From Bacteroidales bacterium (lineage in GTDB: Bacteria > Bacteroidota > Bacteroidia > Bacteroidales > F082): a stretch of DNA of 64,000 bases. Both the position numbers and the translations under genes were made by a program. Position 1 is the first letter of the stretch, and the number at the start of each line of letters is the position of its first letter. The notes beneath the pieces were generated by a model. That model had not been told where the DNA came from and searched no databases. It saw nothing but the letters and a program-made list of their open reading frames with translations. This document shows, one piece after another, positions 33,032 to 41,819 of this stretch. The stretch spans positions 93,867 to 157,866 of the forward strand of contig JANQGJ010000085.1 of assembly GCA_028277395.1 (NCBI GenBank), read 5' to 3'.

Positions 33032-35173
33032 TTATTTCAAGTAATCATTGAAATACGAAGTAATTTTCTTATAAAGATGGGCACGATTAATACCTCTCAT
33101 ATTATGGCCATGACCTGGATATACAAAGTAATCGATATCTTTATCAGCATCAATGGCATGTTTTAGAAACTGCAGACTATGCTGCCAAACCACAGTAGGA
33201 TCTTTTGTGCCATGAATTATCAGTAATTTTCCTTCAAGTTCATCAACTTTATTCAATAAATTAGCATTTTTATATCCTTCCGGGTTTTCATCTGGAGTAT
33301 CCATATATCTCTCACCATACATTACTTCATAATATTTCCAGTCGATAACCGGACCACCTGCAACACCAACTTTAAATACACCAGGATTATTTAACATCAG
33401 GCTTATAACCATAAATCCTCCATAACTCCACCCATCTACTCCTATTCGGTCTGGATCAACATATGAAAGTGTTTTAAGATAATTAACACCAACCATCTGA
33501 TCTTTTACTTCATTTACTCCCAGATTTCTATGAATACTCTGCTCAAAGTCTCTTCCACGATTTGCTGTACCCCTGTTATCAAGCGTAAATACCAGATAAC
33601 CCTGTTGAGCAAGACAATTTAAAAACAATCCTGCTCCTCCCAGCCATGAATTTGTAATAAGCTGTGCGTGAGGCCCGCCGTAAACATAAACTATAACAGG
33701 ATATTTTTTTGTGCTGTCAAAATCCACAGGTTTGATCATTCTGCAATAAAGGTCATCACCATTGTCTGATTTTAATGTGAATATTGACATATCACCAAGT
33801 TTGTAATCAGCAAGTGGTTCAATATCTTCTTTAATAATCCTGATTGTTTTACCCTTTTTATTAAGTAATTTATATTCCCTGCTTATATCTGTATTGCTAA
33901 AAATATCAATAATATATTTCCCTGACTTACTTATTCTTGCCGTATGTGTTCCCGGATCGGGAGTTACTCTGGTTATCTTTCCTGATTTGATATTGAGTAA
34001 ATAGATATTCTGCTCAAGAGGGTTTTCTTTGGTAGCTTTTATGAACAGATTAAAATCATCGTAATAACCTAATAACTCCGTAACTGTCCAGTTCCCTTTT
34101 GTTAACTGTTGAATTAATTCACCATCGGTGCCATATAAATAAAGATGATTCCAGCCATCACGTTCGCTCTGCCATATAAACCTGTCATTTTTGCCTGGAA
34201 TAAAGTACATTGGATGCTCAGGTTCAACATATTTTGGGTGTTTTTCCTCAAACAACAGTTCAATGAAATCACCTGTTGAAGCATCATATTTATTTAGTTT
34301 CAGATGGTTTTGCTCACGATTCAGCAAAGCAATATATATATACCTGCCTTCAGGTCCCCAGGCAACCGACGTTAAATACTGATCAGCAGGTTCTCCTGTT
34401 TTCATAAATACTGTTCTTCGCGAAAGAATATCATAAACTCCCAGTGTAACAACATGACTTTCCATTCCTGCCATTGGGTACCTGGTATTCTCAACCTTTG
34501 CAATTCTACTATCAATATCAACCAGCGGATAGTTAGTAACCATTGATTCATCCTTACGATAAAAAGCAAGTTTTTTTGAATCCGGCGACCAGAATAATCC
34601 TTTTTTTATACCAAATTCAACCCTGTGAACAGCCTGGCCATTAACAATACCTTCATCACTATCGTTAGTTACCTGTATTAAATTTCCATCTATAGATATA
34701 AATACGTTGTTGCCTGATGTATATGCTATGAACCTGGTATCATCCTCAAAATCTATGTTTTCTGCACTATCCGGAACACTGTTTATCCAATGCAATTCAT
34801 TTGTGATATAATTATAATTGAAATAGTTATTTTTAGAAACAAACCTGCAATAATCATAACCAGTAAACTTCATTCGTGGAAGTCTTTTAACCGAATCAAA
34901 TTTGTTTTCATTCAATCCCTTATTTATCATATCAATGTCGAACAACAATGTTTCAGTACCACTTTTAGCACCTACTTTGTAAATAGCATTTTCTTTTGCA
35001 TATACATAGTTATTTGTATTACCCATCCACTGCAACTGTGGTACTGAAACAGGGTATATTTCTCTGTTTCTGTAAATTGCGTCTTCTGCAGTAAACAGTT
35101 TTTCCTGAGATGTTAAGCTAAGGCTACCAAGGGTTAAGGCAAACACTAAAAAAAGATTTAAAACTTTGGTCAT
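33032..35173 (-). CDS. Dipeptidyl peptidase IV-type serine peptidase (S9B)
   Basis: A 713-residue exported enzyme with a signal peptide (residues 1-22). The N-terminal beta-propeller carries VHRVEFGIKKGLFWSPDSKKLAFYRKDESMVTNYPLV, where the Glu in RxEFGI anchors the substrate amino terminus. The C-terminal alpha/beta hydrolase domain has Ser583 in GWSYGGF, Asp658 in HGTKDPT and His690 in PGHGHNM. YVYGGPHAQLITNSW is the oxyanion region. It removes X-Pro or X-Ala dipeptides from peptides in the periplasm. It lies 17 bp after the gene for an unknown secreted protein and 9 bp before a barrel protein, forming one unit. Confidence 0.92.
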   Translation of the reverse strand: MTKVLNLFLVFALTLGSLSLTSQEKLFTAEDAIYRNREIYPVSVPQLQWMGNTNNYVYAKENAIYKVGAKSGTETLLFDIDMINKGLNENKFDSVKRLPRMKFTGYDYCRFVSKNNYFNYNYITNELHWINSVPDSAENIDFEDDTRFIAYTSGNNVFISIDGNLIQVTNDSDEGIVNGQAVHRVEFGIKKGLFWSPDSKKLAFYRKDESMVTNYPLVDIDSRIAKVENTRYPMAGMESHVVTLGVYDILSRRTVFMKTGEPADQYLTSVAWGPEGRYIYIALLNREQNHLKLNKYDASTGDFIELLFEEKHPKYVEPEHPMYFIPGKNDRFIWQSERDGWNHLYLYGTDGELIQQLTKGNWTVTELLGYYDDFNLFIKATKENPLEQNIYLLNIKSGKITRVTPDPGTHTARISKSGKYIIDIFSNTDISREYKLLNKKGKTIRIIKEDIEPLADYKLGDMSIFTLKSDNGDDLYCRMIKPVDFDSTKKYPVIVYVYGGPHAQLITNSWLGGAGLFLNCLAQQGYLVFTLDNRGTANRGRDFEQSIHRNLGVNEVKDQMVGVNYLKTLSYVDPDRIGVDGWSYGGFMVISLMLNNPGVFKVGVAGGPVIDWKYYEVMYGERYMDTPDENPEGYKNANLLNKVDELEGKLLIIHGTKDPTVVWQHSLQFLKHAIDADKDIDYFVYPGHGHNMRGINRAHLYKKITSYFNDYLK

Positions 35174-35190
35174 GATTGATTATTTACGAA

Positions 35191-35730
35191 TTATTTGGTT
35201 TTAATTTTTTCAACTAAGAATTTAAAATCTGACAGGTACCTGCTTCTTTTATCGTTTAGGTAGATATAGAAGCTGTCAGGGAGATCAACCGGTATATTTA
35301 CTTCTTTGTAATTCCACCAACCATTATGTGTAGGATTCTGAGGAAACTGGTATGGTAAATCATATTCCCATATTTTAGTTTTATCGTCCATATCACGTAA
35401 AATAATGAAATACCACTTCAGATTTGCCCTTTCTTCATCATACCTGGTTAAATATATCAGCAGCTGCCCTCCGGGGGACTTATTCCGGCTACTATCAACA
35501 TGAGAACTATCAGTATATAATACGGCTGTAATTGGTGCGAAGTTATATGTAGTTGGATTATCCGGGAGTTGTCCAAAAATTTTTGTTATTTCATAGCCCT
35601 CAAAGGTTCTTGTTTCATTATCAAGCCATGTGTTTGAATATAACAACGGGTTTACATTCTGCGATAGTGTTGTTAATACAATTCCGGTTGTAAAGCATAC
35701 CAGCAGGAAAATAAAATATAGTTTTTTCAT
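35191..35730 (-). CDS. Secreted protein of unknown function
   Basis: A 179-residue protein with a clear signal peptide (KKLYFIFLLVCFTTGIVLTTLSQ). The mature part is mixed beta with several Trp/Tyr-rich strands (NLKWYFIILRDMDDKTKIWEYDLPYQFP, HNGWWNYKEVNIPVDLPDSFYIYLNDK). I do not recognise a family. It heads the unit that includes the dipeptidyl peptidase (17-bp gap) and a barrel protein, so it is likely part of the same periplasmic process. Confidence 0.65.
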   Translation of the reverse strand: MKKLYFIFLLVCFTTGIVLTTLSQNVNPLLYSNTWLDNETRTFEGYEITKIFGQLPDNPTTYNFAPITAVLYTDSSHVDSSRNKSPGGQLLIYLTRYDEERANLKWYFIILRDMDDKTKIWEYDLPYQFPQNPTHNGWWNYKEVNIPVDLPDSFYIYLNDKRSRYLSDFKFLVEKIKTK

Positions 35731-35820
35731 TTGTAGTTTTGTTAGTTATAAATTAAACCAATTTTAACAGTAAACTCATTTCAATATAAATTTCCCCTGA
35801 CCGGAATAATAATTCCATAA

Positions 35821-36552
35821 TTACCTGTTAAAAGAAGATACCGTGTCTGCAAAACTATAAATCAATTCCGGATCTTCCTCAAATCTGTTCCCAACAACTA
35901 TAATATCTGCTCCTGCATTTATTACACTTTTTGCTTTCTCAATCGTACGAATTCCTCCTCCTATTATAAGTGGTATATCTATTGATCCCTTTACGAATTC
36001 TATCATTTCTTCGGGAACATTTTGAATTGCACCGCTACCGGCATCCATAAATACTGTTTGCATCCCAAGCATTTCACCTGCCATTGCAGTACATGCAGCA
36101 ATATCTTTTTTATCATTTGGTATTGGAAAAGAATTACTCATATATGTAACTGATGTGGGTTTGCCACTATCAATAAGCATATAACCGGTAGGTATGGTTT
36201 CAAGACCACTCAACTTAATATATGGAGCTGATAAAACGTGCATACCAATTAACATGTCGGGATTCCTTCCTGATATTAACGAAAGGAACAGCATAGCATC
36301 AGCATTACGGCTTATCTGATAAGAATTACCAGGAAACAGTACAACCGGAATATTAGTATTATCTTTAATTGTACGAATGCAATGAAACAAGGAATCACTT
36401 GTCATGAGGCTCCCGCCAACAAAAAGGAAATCAACATTAGCTTTTTCTGCAATAACAGCAGTTTCAACAAGCTGTTCGGGAGATAACTTATCAGGGTCAA
36501 TCAATACGGCCAGTTGTTTAGTTTGCTTTTTGAACAAATCAATTACTTTCAT
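35821..36552 (-). CDS. Geranylgeranylglyceryl/heptaprenylglyceryl phosphate synthase
   Basis: A 243-residue TIM-barrel prenyltransferase of the GGGPS/PcrB family. Characteristic segments are LAVLIDPDKLSPEQ at the start, FLFVGGSLMTSDSL, VVLFPGNSYQISRNADAMLFLSLISGRNPD, and the C-terminal phosphate-binding PLIIGGGIRTIEKAKSVINAGADIIVVGNRFEE. It joins a prenyl diphosphate to sn-glycerol-1-phosphate, the archaeal-type ether-lipid step. Bacteroidota homologues are active in vitro, but their cell role is unclear. No G1P dehydrogenase or phosphotransferase gene is nearby. It has its own -7 box at 36588-36595. Confidence 0.9.
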   Translation of the reverse strand: MKVIDLFKKQTKQLAVLIDPDKLSPEQLVETAVIAEKANVDFLFVGGSLMTSDSLFHCIRTIKDNTNIPVVLFPGNSYQISRNADAMLFLSLISGRNPDMLIGMHVLSAPYIKLSGLETIPTGYMLIDSGKPTSVTYMSNSFPIPNDKKDIAACTAMAGEMLGMQTVFMDAGSGAIQNVPEEMIEFVKGSIDIPLIIGGGIRTIEKAKSVINAGADIIVVGNRFEEDPELIYSFADTVSSFNR

Positions 36553-36587
36553 CCTGCTATTATATTTTAATTCAATAATGTGTTTAA

Positions 36588-36595
36588 CAAAAATA
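36588..36595 (-). promoter_or_regulatory. -7 box for the GGGP synthase gene
   Basis: CAAAAATA is TATTTTTG on the minus strand, 35 bp before the start at 36552. Confidence 0.5.
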
Positions 36596-36758
36596 ATAAT
36601 AAATTACCACCTTGGATTGATGTTTACAAGGTGATTTTTATACTTACCATTAACTTAATTTCGATGAATTTTGCCAGATTTATTCTTTCAGGTAATAACA
36701 ATAAACAATGGTAATATTGTAAATGCTAAACAATAACAGTTCTTCCAAAATAATCCGA

Positions 36759-36878
36759 TCAAACAAGAATCAGCGATAAATATATTGCCATCCCTACAGA
36801 GGCAACAATTATCCAGAATGTTACCATCGGAGGTAGTTTATCTTTTTCAGGATCATAATCAAATATACTTTCCGGCAT
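36759..36878 (-). CDS. 39-residue single-helix membrane microprotein
   Basis: An ATG at 36878 opens 39 codons ending with TGA at 36759-36761. An acidic N-terminus MPESIFDYDPEKDKLPPM precedes one hydrophobic helix, VTFWIIVASVGMAIYLSLIL. The start lies 9 bp after the stop of the barrel-SPOR gene on the same strand, so it is likely translated from the same mRNA. The charge pattern (acidic outside the helix, no basic anchor) and sensible codon use favour a real gene. It is too short for normal gene finders. Its function is unknown; small helical proteins often bind larger membrane complexes. Confidence 0.6.
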   Translation of the reverse strand: MPESIFDYDPEKDKLPPMVTFWIIVASVGMAIYLSLILV

Positions 36879-36887
36879 TTCTATTTA

Positions 36888-38138
36888 TTATTGTTGAGGT
36901 AGTTTGCTTAATCTTTTTCCGTTTTTAAATGCTACAACAAAGGCATCACTTATTCCATTTCTGCTTCGTAGCTGATTTCTTCTTTCACGTGCCTGATCAT
37001 AAGTGTTAAATGAACCAACTGAATATATGTAAAACCCATTATAAGCATTCTCGCGAATATTTTCCATCGGGATATTGTAGGTGTCACTCAAAAACCTGAT
37101 GGATATTGCATTTCCATATTTTGCCCGGATTTGAACCCGGTACTCTATTTCTGCTGTCATTACCGGTTCTTCAATAACAACCGGTGTTTCCTTAACCACT
37201 TCAACGGGAACATACTCAACAATTTTTTCCTCAACAGGTGGAAGAACAGGTTTTGAAACCTCTTTAGGTTCAATAGTAAGAGCATCTACTTTCGGAGGTT
37301 CTACAGGTTTATATGGATTATAATCATATTCTGTCTGGGTTACACCACTATCCTTTGATTTTGTTTGTGATGGTTTGTCGAAATAACTATAATCATCCGA
37401 CTTTTTTGTCTTTAACGTAGTTGACCCACCAAATTTGTAGGAGATTCCAAATGATGTATAATTATATACATCGTATTTGAATTGATTGGTAAATCCGTCT
37501 AATTCATCTGTGTTTAATATCCTGTTAGCAGTTTCGATATTAAGATCTACCCTGTTCGAGACTTTAAGATCAATTCCCAGTCCACCCATTGCCATTCCCT
37601 GCAACGACCTCCCTGCAAAACTCTTTCCATTGCCATGCCCCACCTTTTTAATTACTTCTTTTGTGCTAAGATCTTTGAGCTCTGTATTAAAATTTGTAAG
37701 TCCTAATCCTAATATTACATATGCATCCCATATTTGATTTGACTTATATTTACGGACGATGTTACGAATACTTACAGATGTATTTAGATTAAATTCAATG
37801 TAGTTTGATTCGAAAAACATATTCCAGCTCCTCCTTGTTCCGGATAATTGTCCGTACAAAAATTGTCCCCGGACTCCAAAAACCGGCGATATTCTTTTAC
37901 CCAGCATCAACCCAGCTCCAAATCGCCATTCGTTTTCGTAGTTTGATATAGGAGCAAATCGATATTGTTTTATATCTCCAAAAAACAAACTTGTTCCGGC
38001 ATTTGCATTTACAAGCCAATATCCCCTGAAATTGCTGGTTTTATTGTAAGACTGTGCAAAAACGGCACTGCCTGAAAATAAAAATAATACAAGAACAAAA
38101 ACAAGTCGAATTAGCTTGGAGGTAAATCTGTCGAACAT
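36888..38138 (-). CDS. Outer-membrane barrel protein with C-terminal SPOR domain
   Basis: About 416 residues from the ATG at 38138, which gives a good signal peptide (FDRFTSKLIRLVFVLVLFLFSGSAVFAQ). In-frame ATGs at 38147 and 38168 are alternatives. Residues ~30-230 read as an outer-membrane barrel (NANAGTSLFFGDIKQY, WRFGAGLMLGKRISPVFGVRGQFLYGQLSG, YNYTSFGISYKFGG). A Pro/Glu/Val-rich linker (EPKEVSKPVLPPVEEKIVEYVP) follows. The last ~85 residues (EIEYRVQIRAKYG..YNGFYIYSVGSFNTYDQARERRNQLR) form a SPOR domain, which binds denuded peptidoglycan. It probably links the outer membrane to the wall. The microprotein at 36759-36878 follows directly. Confidence 0.8.
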   Translation of the reverse strand: MFDRFTSKLIRLVFVLVLFLFSGSAVFAQSYNKTSNFRGYWLVNANAGTSLFFGDIKQYRFAPISNYENEWRFGAGLMLGKRISPVFGVRGQFLYGQLSGTRRSWNMFFESNYIEFNLNTSVSIRNIVRKYKSNQIWDAYVILGLGLTNFNTELKDLSTKEVIKKVGHGNGKSFAGRSLQGMAMGGLGIDLKVSNRVDLNIETANRILNTDELDGFTNQFKYDVYNYTSFGISYKFGGSTTLKTKKSDDYSYFDKPSQTKSKDSGVTQTEYDYNPYKPVEPPKVDALTIEPKEVSKPVLPPVEEKIVEYVPVEVVKETPVVIEEPVMTAEIEYRVQIRAKYGNAISIRFLSDTYNIPMENIRENAYNGFYIYSVGSFNTYDQARERRNQLRSRNGISDAFVVAFKNGKRLSKLPQQ

Positions 38139-38236
38139 AATTTTCACCATTAGGATCGCATATAGCATCAATTAATAAATAGTGGATAGCAATGACCCTA
38201 AAAATATATAATAAAATTACGTTCTACAATTGAGTT

Positions 38237-39958
38237 CTAATTAATTATCGCCAACCAATTGTTAATATCTTCCATCTGAACTGCAACTATATCAAGTTTA
38301 TTTTTTTTCCTGTATCCGTTAAGCTTTTGCTGTATTGCTGATGGCTTTGTTTTGATTAAAACTTCGGGACTTGTAAATCCCGCAGGTATCATATATTCAG
38401 CCCATTCCGGAGAAACACCCATCTTTTCAAAATCTTCTGCAGTAATTACTTTTTTAACGGCTTCAGGGCGCATTTGAGGGAAAAACAGAACTTCCTGAAT
38501 TGATGTTTGGTTTGTCATAATCATCACTAATCTGTCGATTCCTATTCCCATTCCTGATGTTGGAGGCATTCCATATTCAATGGCACGAAGAAAATCCTGG
38601 TCTATTAACATCGCTTCATCATCCCCCTGGGCAGCCAACTCCATTTGTTCCTCAAATCTTGCCCTTTGGTCGATGGGATCATTTAACTCGGTATAAGCAT
38701 TAGCCAGTTCTTTACCATTAACCATTAACTCAAATCTTTCTGTTAGTTGCGGATTATCTCTGTGTCGTTTACATAAAGGAGACATTTCAACTGGGTAATC
38801 AGTAATAAAAGTCGGTTGAATAAAAGAACCTTCACATTTCTCTCCAAAAATCTCATCTATAAGTTTACCAACACCCATTGAAGGATCGGTTTCAATATCA
38901 AGCTCCTTACATACATCAAGTAATTGCTCAACATCCATTTTGCTTACATCGTAACCTGTTGATTCTTTAATTGCATCCAATATGCTTAAACGCTTAAATG
39001 GTGCCTTAAAGTCGATTGTGTTTTCACCAACAAGAATTTTTGTTGTACCATGAAGGTCAATGGTGATCTTTTCGATCATCTGCTCAGTCATTTCCATCAT
39101 CCAGAAGTAGTCTTTATATGCTACGTAAATCTCCATCTGGGTAAATTCAGGATTGTGAAAACGACTCATTCCTTCATTGCGAAAGTCTTTAGCGAATTCA
39201 AATACTCCATCATAACCACCTACGATAAGTCTTTTTAAATACAGCTCGTTTGCAATTCTTAAATAAAGTGGAATATTTAGTGCATTATGATGTGTTATAA
39301 ATGGTTTTGCAGCAGCACCGCCCGGAATAGCCTGTAATATAGGTGTTTCAACCTCCAGATAACCTTTGGCGTTAAGGAAGTCACGCATTGATTTTATCAC
39401 CTGTGCCCTTCTTACAAAAGTATCTTTTACGCCTTCATTTACAATTAAATCAACATATCTTTGTCTGTAACGCTGATCCGGATCAGTAAATGCATCATAA
39501 ATCTCCCCATCTTTTTCTTTTACAATTGGCAGTGGTCTTAATGATTTTGTGAGCAGGGTAAATTCTTTAACATGAACTGTTATCTCTCCCATCTTTGTAA
39601 TAAATACATACCCTACAACTCCTATGATATCTCCAATATCAAGAAGTCTTTTAAATACCGTATTGTACATTGTTTTATCCTCTCCGGGGCATATTTCATC
39701 ACGTTTGAAATACAATTGGATCCTACCGGAAGAGTCCATTAATTCCAGAAATGAAGCAGCCCCCATTATCCTCCTGCTCATAATCCTTCCCGCTAAGCAC
39801 ACATTCTGATATTCTGATTCGTTTCCGGAAAAATTTGCACATATATCTGCAGCCAATGCATTTACTTTATATTGCTCAGGTGGATAAGCATTTATTCCAA
39901 GGTCTTTCAGCTCCTGAAGCGCATTGCGCCGTATTTGTTCTTGTTCACTAAGTTGCAT
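38237..39958 (-). CDS. lysS: Lysyl-tRNA synthetase, class II
   Basis: A 573-residue enzyme charging tRNA-Lys. An N-terminal OB-fold anticodon domain (CLAGRIMSRRIMGAASFLELMDSSGRIQLYF) is followed by motif 1 (VRRAQVIKSMRDFLNAKGYLEVETPILQ), motif 2 (FRNEGMSRFHNPEFTQMEIYVAY) and motif 3 (GMGIGIDRLVMIMTN). A C-terminal extension of ~80 residues after LFFPQMRPE (SPEWAEYMIPAGFTSPEVLIKTKPSAIQQKLNGYRKK) resembles a helix-hairpin-helix module and is common in Bacteroidota LysS. The ATG at 39958 is preferred to an in-frame TTG at 39964. The -7 box at 39976-39983 touches the terminator of the preceding gene. Confidence 0.96.
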   Translation of the reverse strand: MQLSEQEQIRRNALQELKDLGINAYPPEQYKVNALAADICANFSGNESEYQNVCLAGRIMSRRIMGAASFLELMDSSGRIQLYFKRDEICPGEDKTMYNTVFKRLLDIGDIIGVVGYVFITKMGEITVHVKEFTLLTKSLRPLPIVKEKDGEIYDAFTDPDQRYRQRYVDLIVNEGVKDTFVRRAQVIKSMRDFLNAKGYLEVETPILQAIPGGAAAKPFITHHNALNIPLYLRIANELYLKRLIVGGYDGVFEFAKDFRNEGMSRFHNPEFTQMEIYVAYKDYFWMMEMTEQMIEKITIDLHGTTKILVGENTIDFKAPFKRLSILDAIKESTGYDVSKMDVEQLLDVCKELDIETDPSMGVGKLIDEIFGEKCEGSFIQPTFITDYPVEMSPLCKRHRDNPQLTERFELMVNGKELANAYTELNDPIDQRARFEEQMELAAQGDDEAMLIDQDFLRAIEYGMPPTSGMGIGIDRLVMIMTNQTSIQEVLFFPQMRPEAVKKVITAEDFEKMGVSPEWAEYMIPAGFTSPEVLIKTKPSAIQQKLNGYRKKNKLDIVAVQMEDINNWLAIIN

Positions 39959-39975
39959 GTTCAAAAAAATTTTTG

Positions 39976-39983
39976 CAAAGATA
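39976..39983 (-). promoter_or_regulatory. -7 box for lysS
   Basis: CAAAGATA is TATCTTTG on the minus strand. Its last A is also the first base of the A8 run (T8 on the minus strand) of the upstream gene's terminator, so terminator and promoter are fused end to end. Confidence 0.6.
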
Positions 39984-40021
39984 AAAAAAAGCTGCCCCTC
40001 TGAAATGGCAGAGGAAGCAGC
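39983..40021 (-). terminator. Rho-independent terminator of the Omp28-like gene
   Basis: GCTGC (39991-39995) pairs with GCAGC (40017-40021), and CCTCTG (39997-40002) pairs with CAGAGG (40009-40014). In minus-strand RNA the hairpin is followed at once by eight U. It lies 30 bp after the stop of the gene ending at 40051. Confidence 0.85.
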
Positions 40022-40050
40022 TTTATTTCGAATTTCGTATTTTACTTCCC

Positions 40051-41553
40051 TTATTTCAGGAATACCTTTTTACTAATGTTTTGTGTTTCGTTCTTAATTT
40101 GAACAAAGTAAATTCCTTTAGGATTATTACTTATATCAAGATTAATAACTTCAGAACCGTTTACATTGATATTTTGTACATGAATCACTTTACCAACAAT
40201 ATCAATTACCTGTAATTCAGCATTGTTTAGATCAACTGCATCAATATTCAGACTAAACTGTCCTGTTGTAGGATTTGGATAGATTTCGAGGTTAACAGCT
40301 TCAGAATTTTCATCAATTCCAACACAATTAACAACATTTATGATCTGTTCAGCTGAGTTTTCACATCCATTTTCTATGTATGTGTAAGTTACCGTATGTT
40401 CACCAACACCTGCTTCCGTTGGGTGGAAATACATACCTTCAGTTACATAATCACCGGAATAAACTCCTCCTTCAGGTGATCCTTTTGTAAGAAGATACGG
40501 ATCCCAGTCTTCATTACAAACATCACCTTCGTCACCAAAGGCTACATCAGGTAACTCACTAACAGTAATATAGTTTTCTTTGAATGCAGTATCGTAACGG
40601 GTACCGTCATAAATTACCAACTTAACATCATATTCACCAAGTTCTGCATAATATACATTAGGGTTCATCAATTCAGATGTTTCAGGATAACCACCTTCAA
40701 AAGTCCATTGATATTGAATTACATCACCAATACTTGTGCTTTGGAAATGCGCAGTACCTGACTCACATATCTCAGCAGGTTCAGCTTCAAAATCAGCTAA
40801 CCATGTAGGATAACCAGGCTCCAGATCTTCAAGCATAACACTACCTGTACTTAATACATATTTATTGTCGTTATCTTGTATCCAGCTAATGAGTTCGCAA
40901 TTTTCAGCCACCCATGTATTATCAAAATTAAATGTTAAGTCCAATTCAACGGTACTGCTGTTTGATGGAAATGTTACAGCTGTTCCGTTTCCATCAGGAA
41001 TCATTAAACGTTCAGTATAATCGATTGTTGTCATACCTTGCCAGTTGTATGGTATATCTGTTTCGGTAAGTGCAAAATGAATAACAAGGTTTGTTCCTGA
41101 ATATGCTGCTATTTTGTCGATAGTAACCTTAATATTGTACAAATCACCGGTGTTGTCTCCGTTAATCGCTACAGCAAATGATGTTTGCTCCTGAATTCGG
41201 GCGTTTACAATTGGCAGATAACTACTATAAAGTGAACTACTGTTACTACCTCCTTCTACCTGATTATACTCACCATCAAACTGCGCAGTTGGGTATCCTG
41301 TAATATTATAATACTGACAACGAACCTGAGCTTCTGGTGTGTTAAAAGGATCACCGGAATTGTAGTTGTGGTACTCAATTCCTGCAACAGGGTCACCATT
41401 CGTATAAAGATCATGTAATCCCATTGCTGCTCCCGGGCAATATGGACAACCTGTTCCTGTTCCAATTTCTACTAATACTTCTTCTCTGTCGATTTGAGCA
41501 GAAAGAGCAAAAATTGCAAAAGTTGCTAAAAAAGTAAAGATCAATTTTTTCAT
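40051..41553 (-). CDS. Omp28-related secreted protein with PKD domain and T9SS sorting tail
   Basis: The 500-residue protein has a signal peptide (KKLIFTFLATFAIFALSAQ). The first domain is thioredoxin-like: EIGTGTGCPYCPGAAMGLHDL holds a C-x-x-C pair in the place of the redox site, as in Omp28 proteins. Around residues 255-330 lies a PKD domain (YQWTFEGGYPETSELMNPNVYYAELGEYDVKLVIYDG). The C-terminal ~80 residues (LEIYPNPTTGQFSLNIDAVD..GIYFVQIKNETQNISKKVFLK) are a type A sorting signal for the type IX secretion system. So it is exported, then passed through T9SS to the surface or medium. A strong terminator follows. Confidence 0.88.
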   Translation of the reverse strand: MKKLIFTFLATFAIFALSAQIDREEVLVEIGTGTGCPYCPGAAMGLHDLYTNGDPVAGIEYHNYNSGDPFNTPEAQVRCQYYNITGYPTAQFDGEYNQVEGGSNSSSLYSSYLPIVNARIQEQTSFAVAINGDNTGDLYNIKVTIDKIAAYSGTNLVIHFALTETDIPYNWQGMTTIDYTERLMIPDGNGTAVTFPSNSSTVELDLTFNFDNTWVAENCELISWIQDNDNKYVLSTGSVMLEDLEPGYPTWLADFEAEPAEICESGTAHFQSTSIGDVIQYQWTFEGGYPETSELMNPNVYYAELGEYDVKLVIYDGTRYDTAFKENYITVSELPDVAFGDEGDVCNEDWDPYLLTKGSPEGGVYSGDYVTEGMYFHPTEAGVGEHTVTYTYIENGCENSAEQIINVVNCVGIDENSEAVNLEIYPNPTTGQFSLNIDAVDLNNAELQVIDIVGKVIHVQNINVNGSEVINLDISNNPKGIYFVQIKNETQNISKKVFLK

Positions 41554-41819
41554 AGTAAATGTTTTAAATGATTATATCCTGTTATTTTGACTTGTTTTAA
41601 CATAAAGTTTGAGCAATTGTATTATAATTCATTTTGGTTTACCTGGTTTATTTAGTGAAATCCCAAACAAATGTGCTACGAACCAAATTATTGAAACGCA
41701 ATATACTACTATTAAATGAACTGACAACCTGTTATTAACCAAAGGTTGCACGCTTAACAGGTTATCAGATAAAGTTGTAAAAAAAGATGAAATAAATCAT
41801 AAATTAAATCATGCAGGAA
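41554..41819. other. Gap between the two T9SS cargo genes with a cruciform-like repeat
   Basis: No gene is seen. AACCTGTTA (41726-41734) and TAACAGGTT (41755-41763) form a perfect 9-bp stem. The loop contains a second small hairpin, AACC-AAA-GGTT (41737-41747). It is downstream of the 1090-residue protein gene on the minus strand but has no T run after it. No clear -7 box for the gene starting at 41553 was found. Confidence 0.45.
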
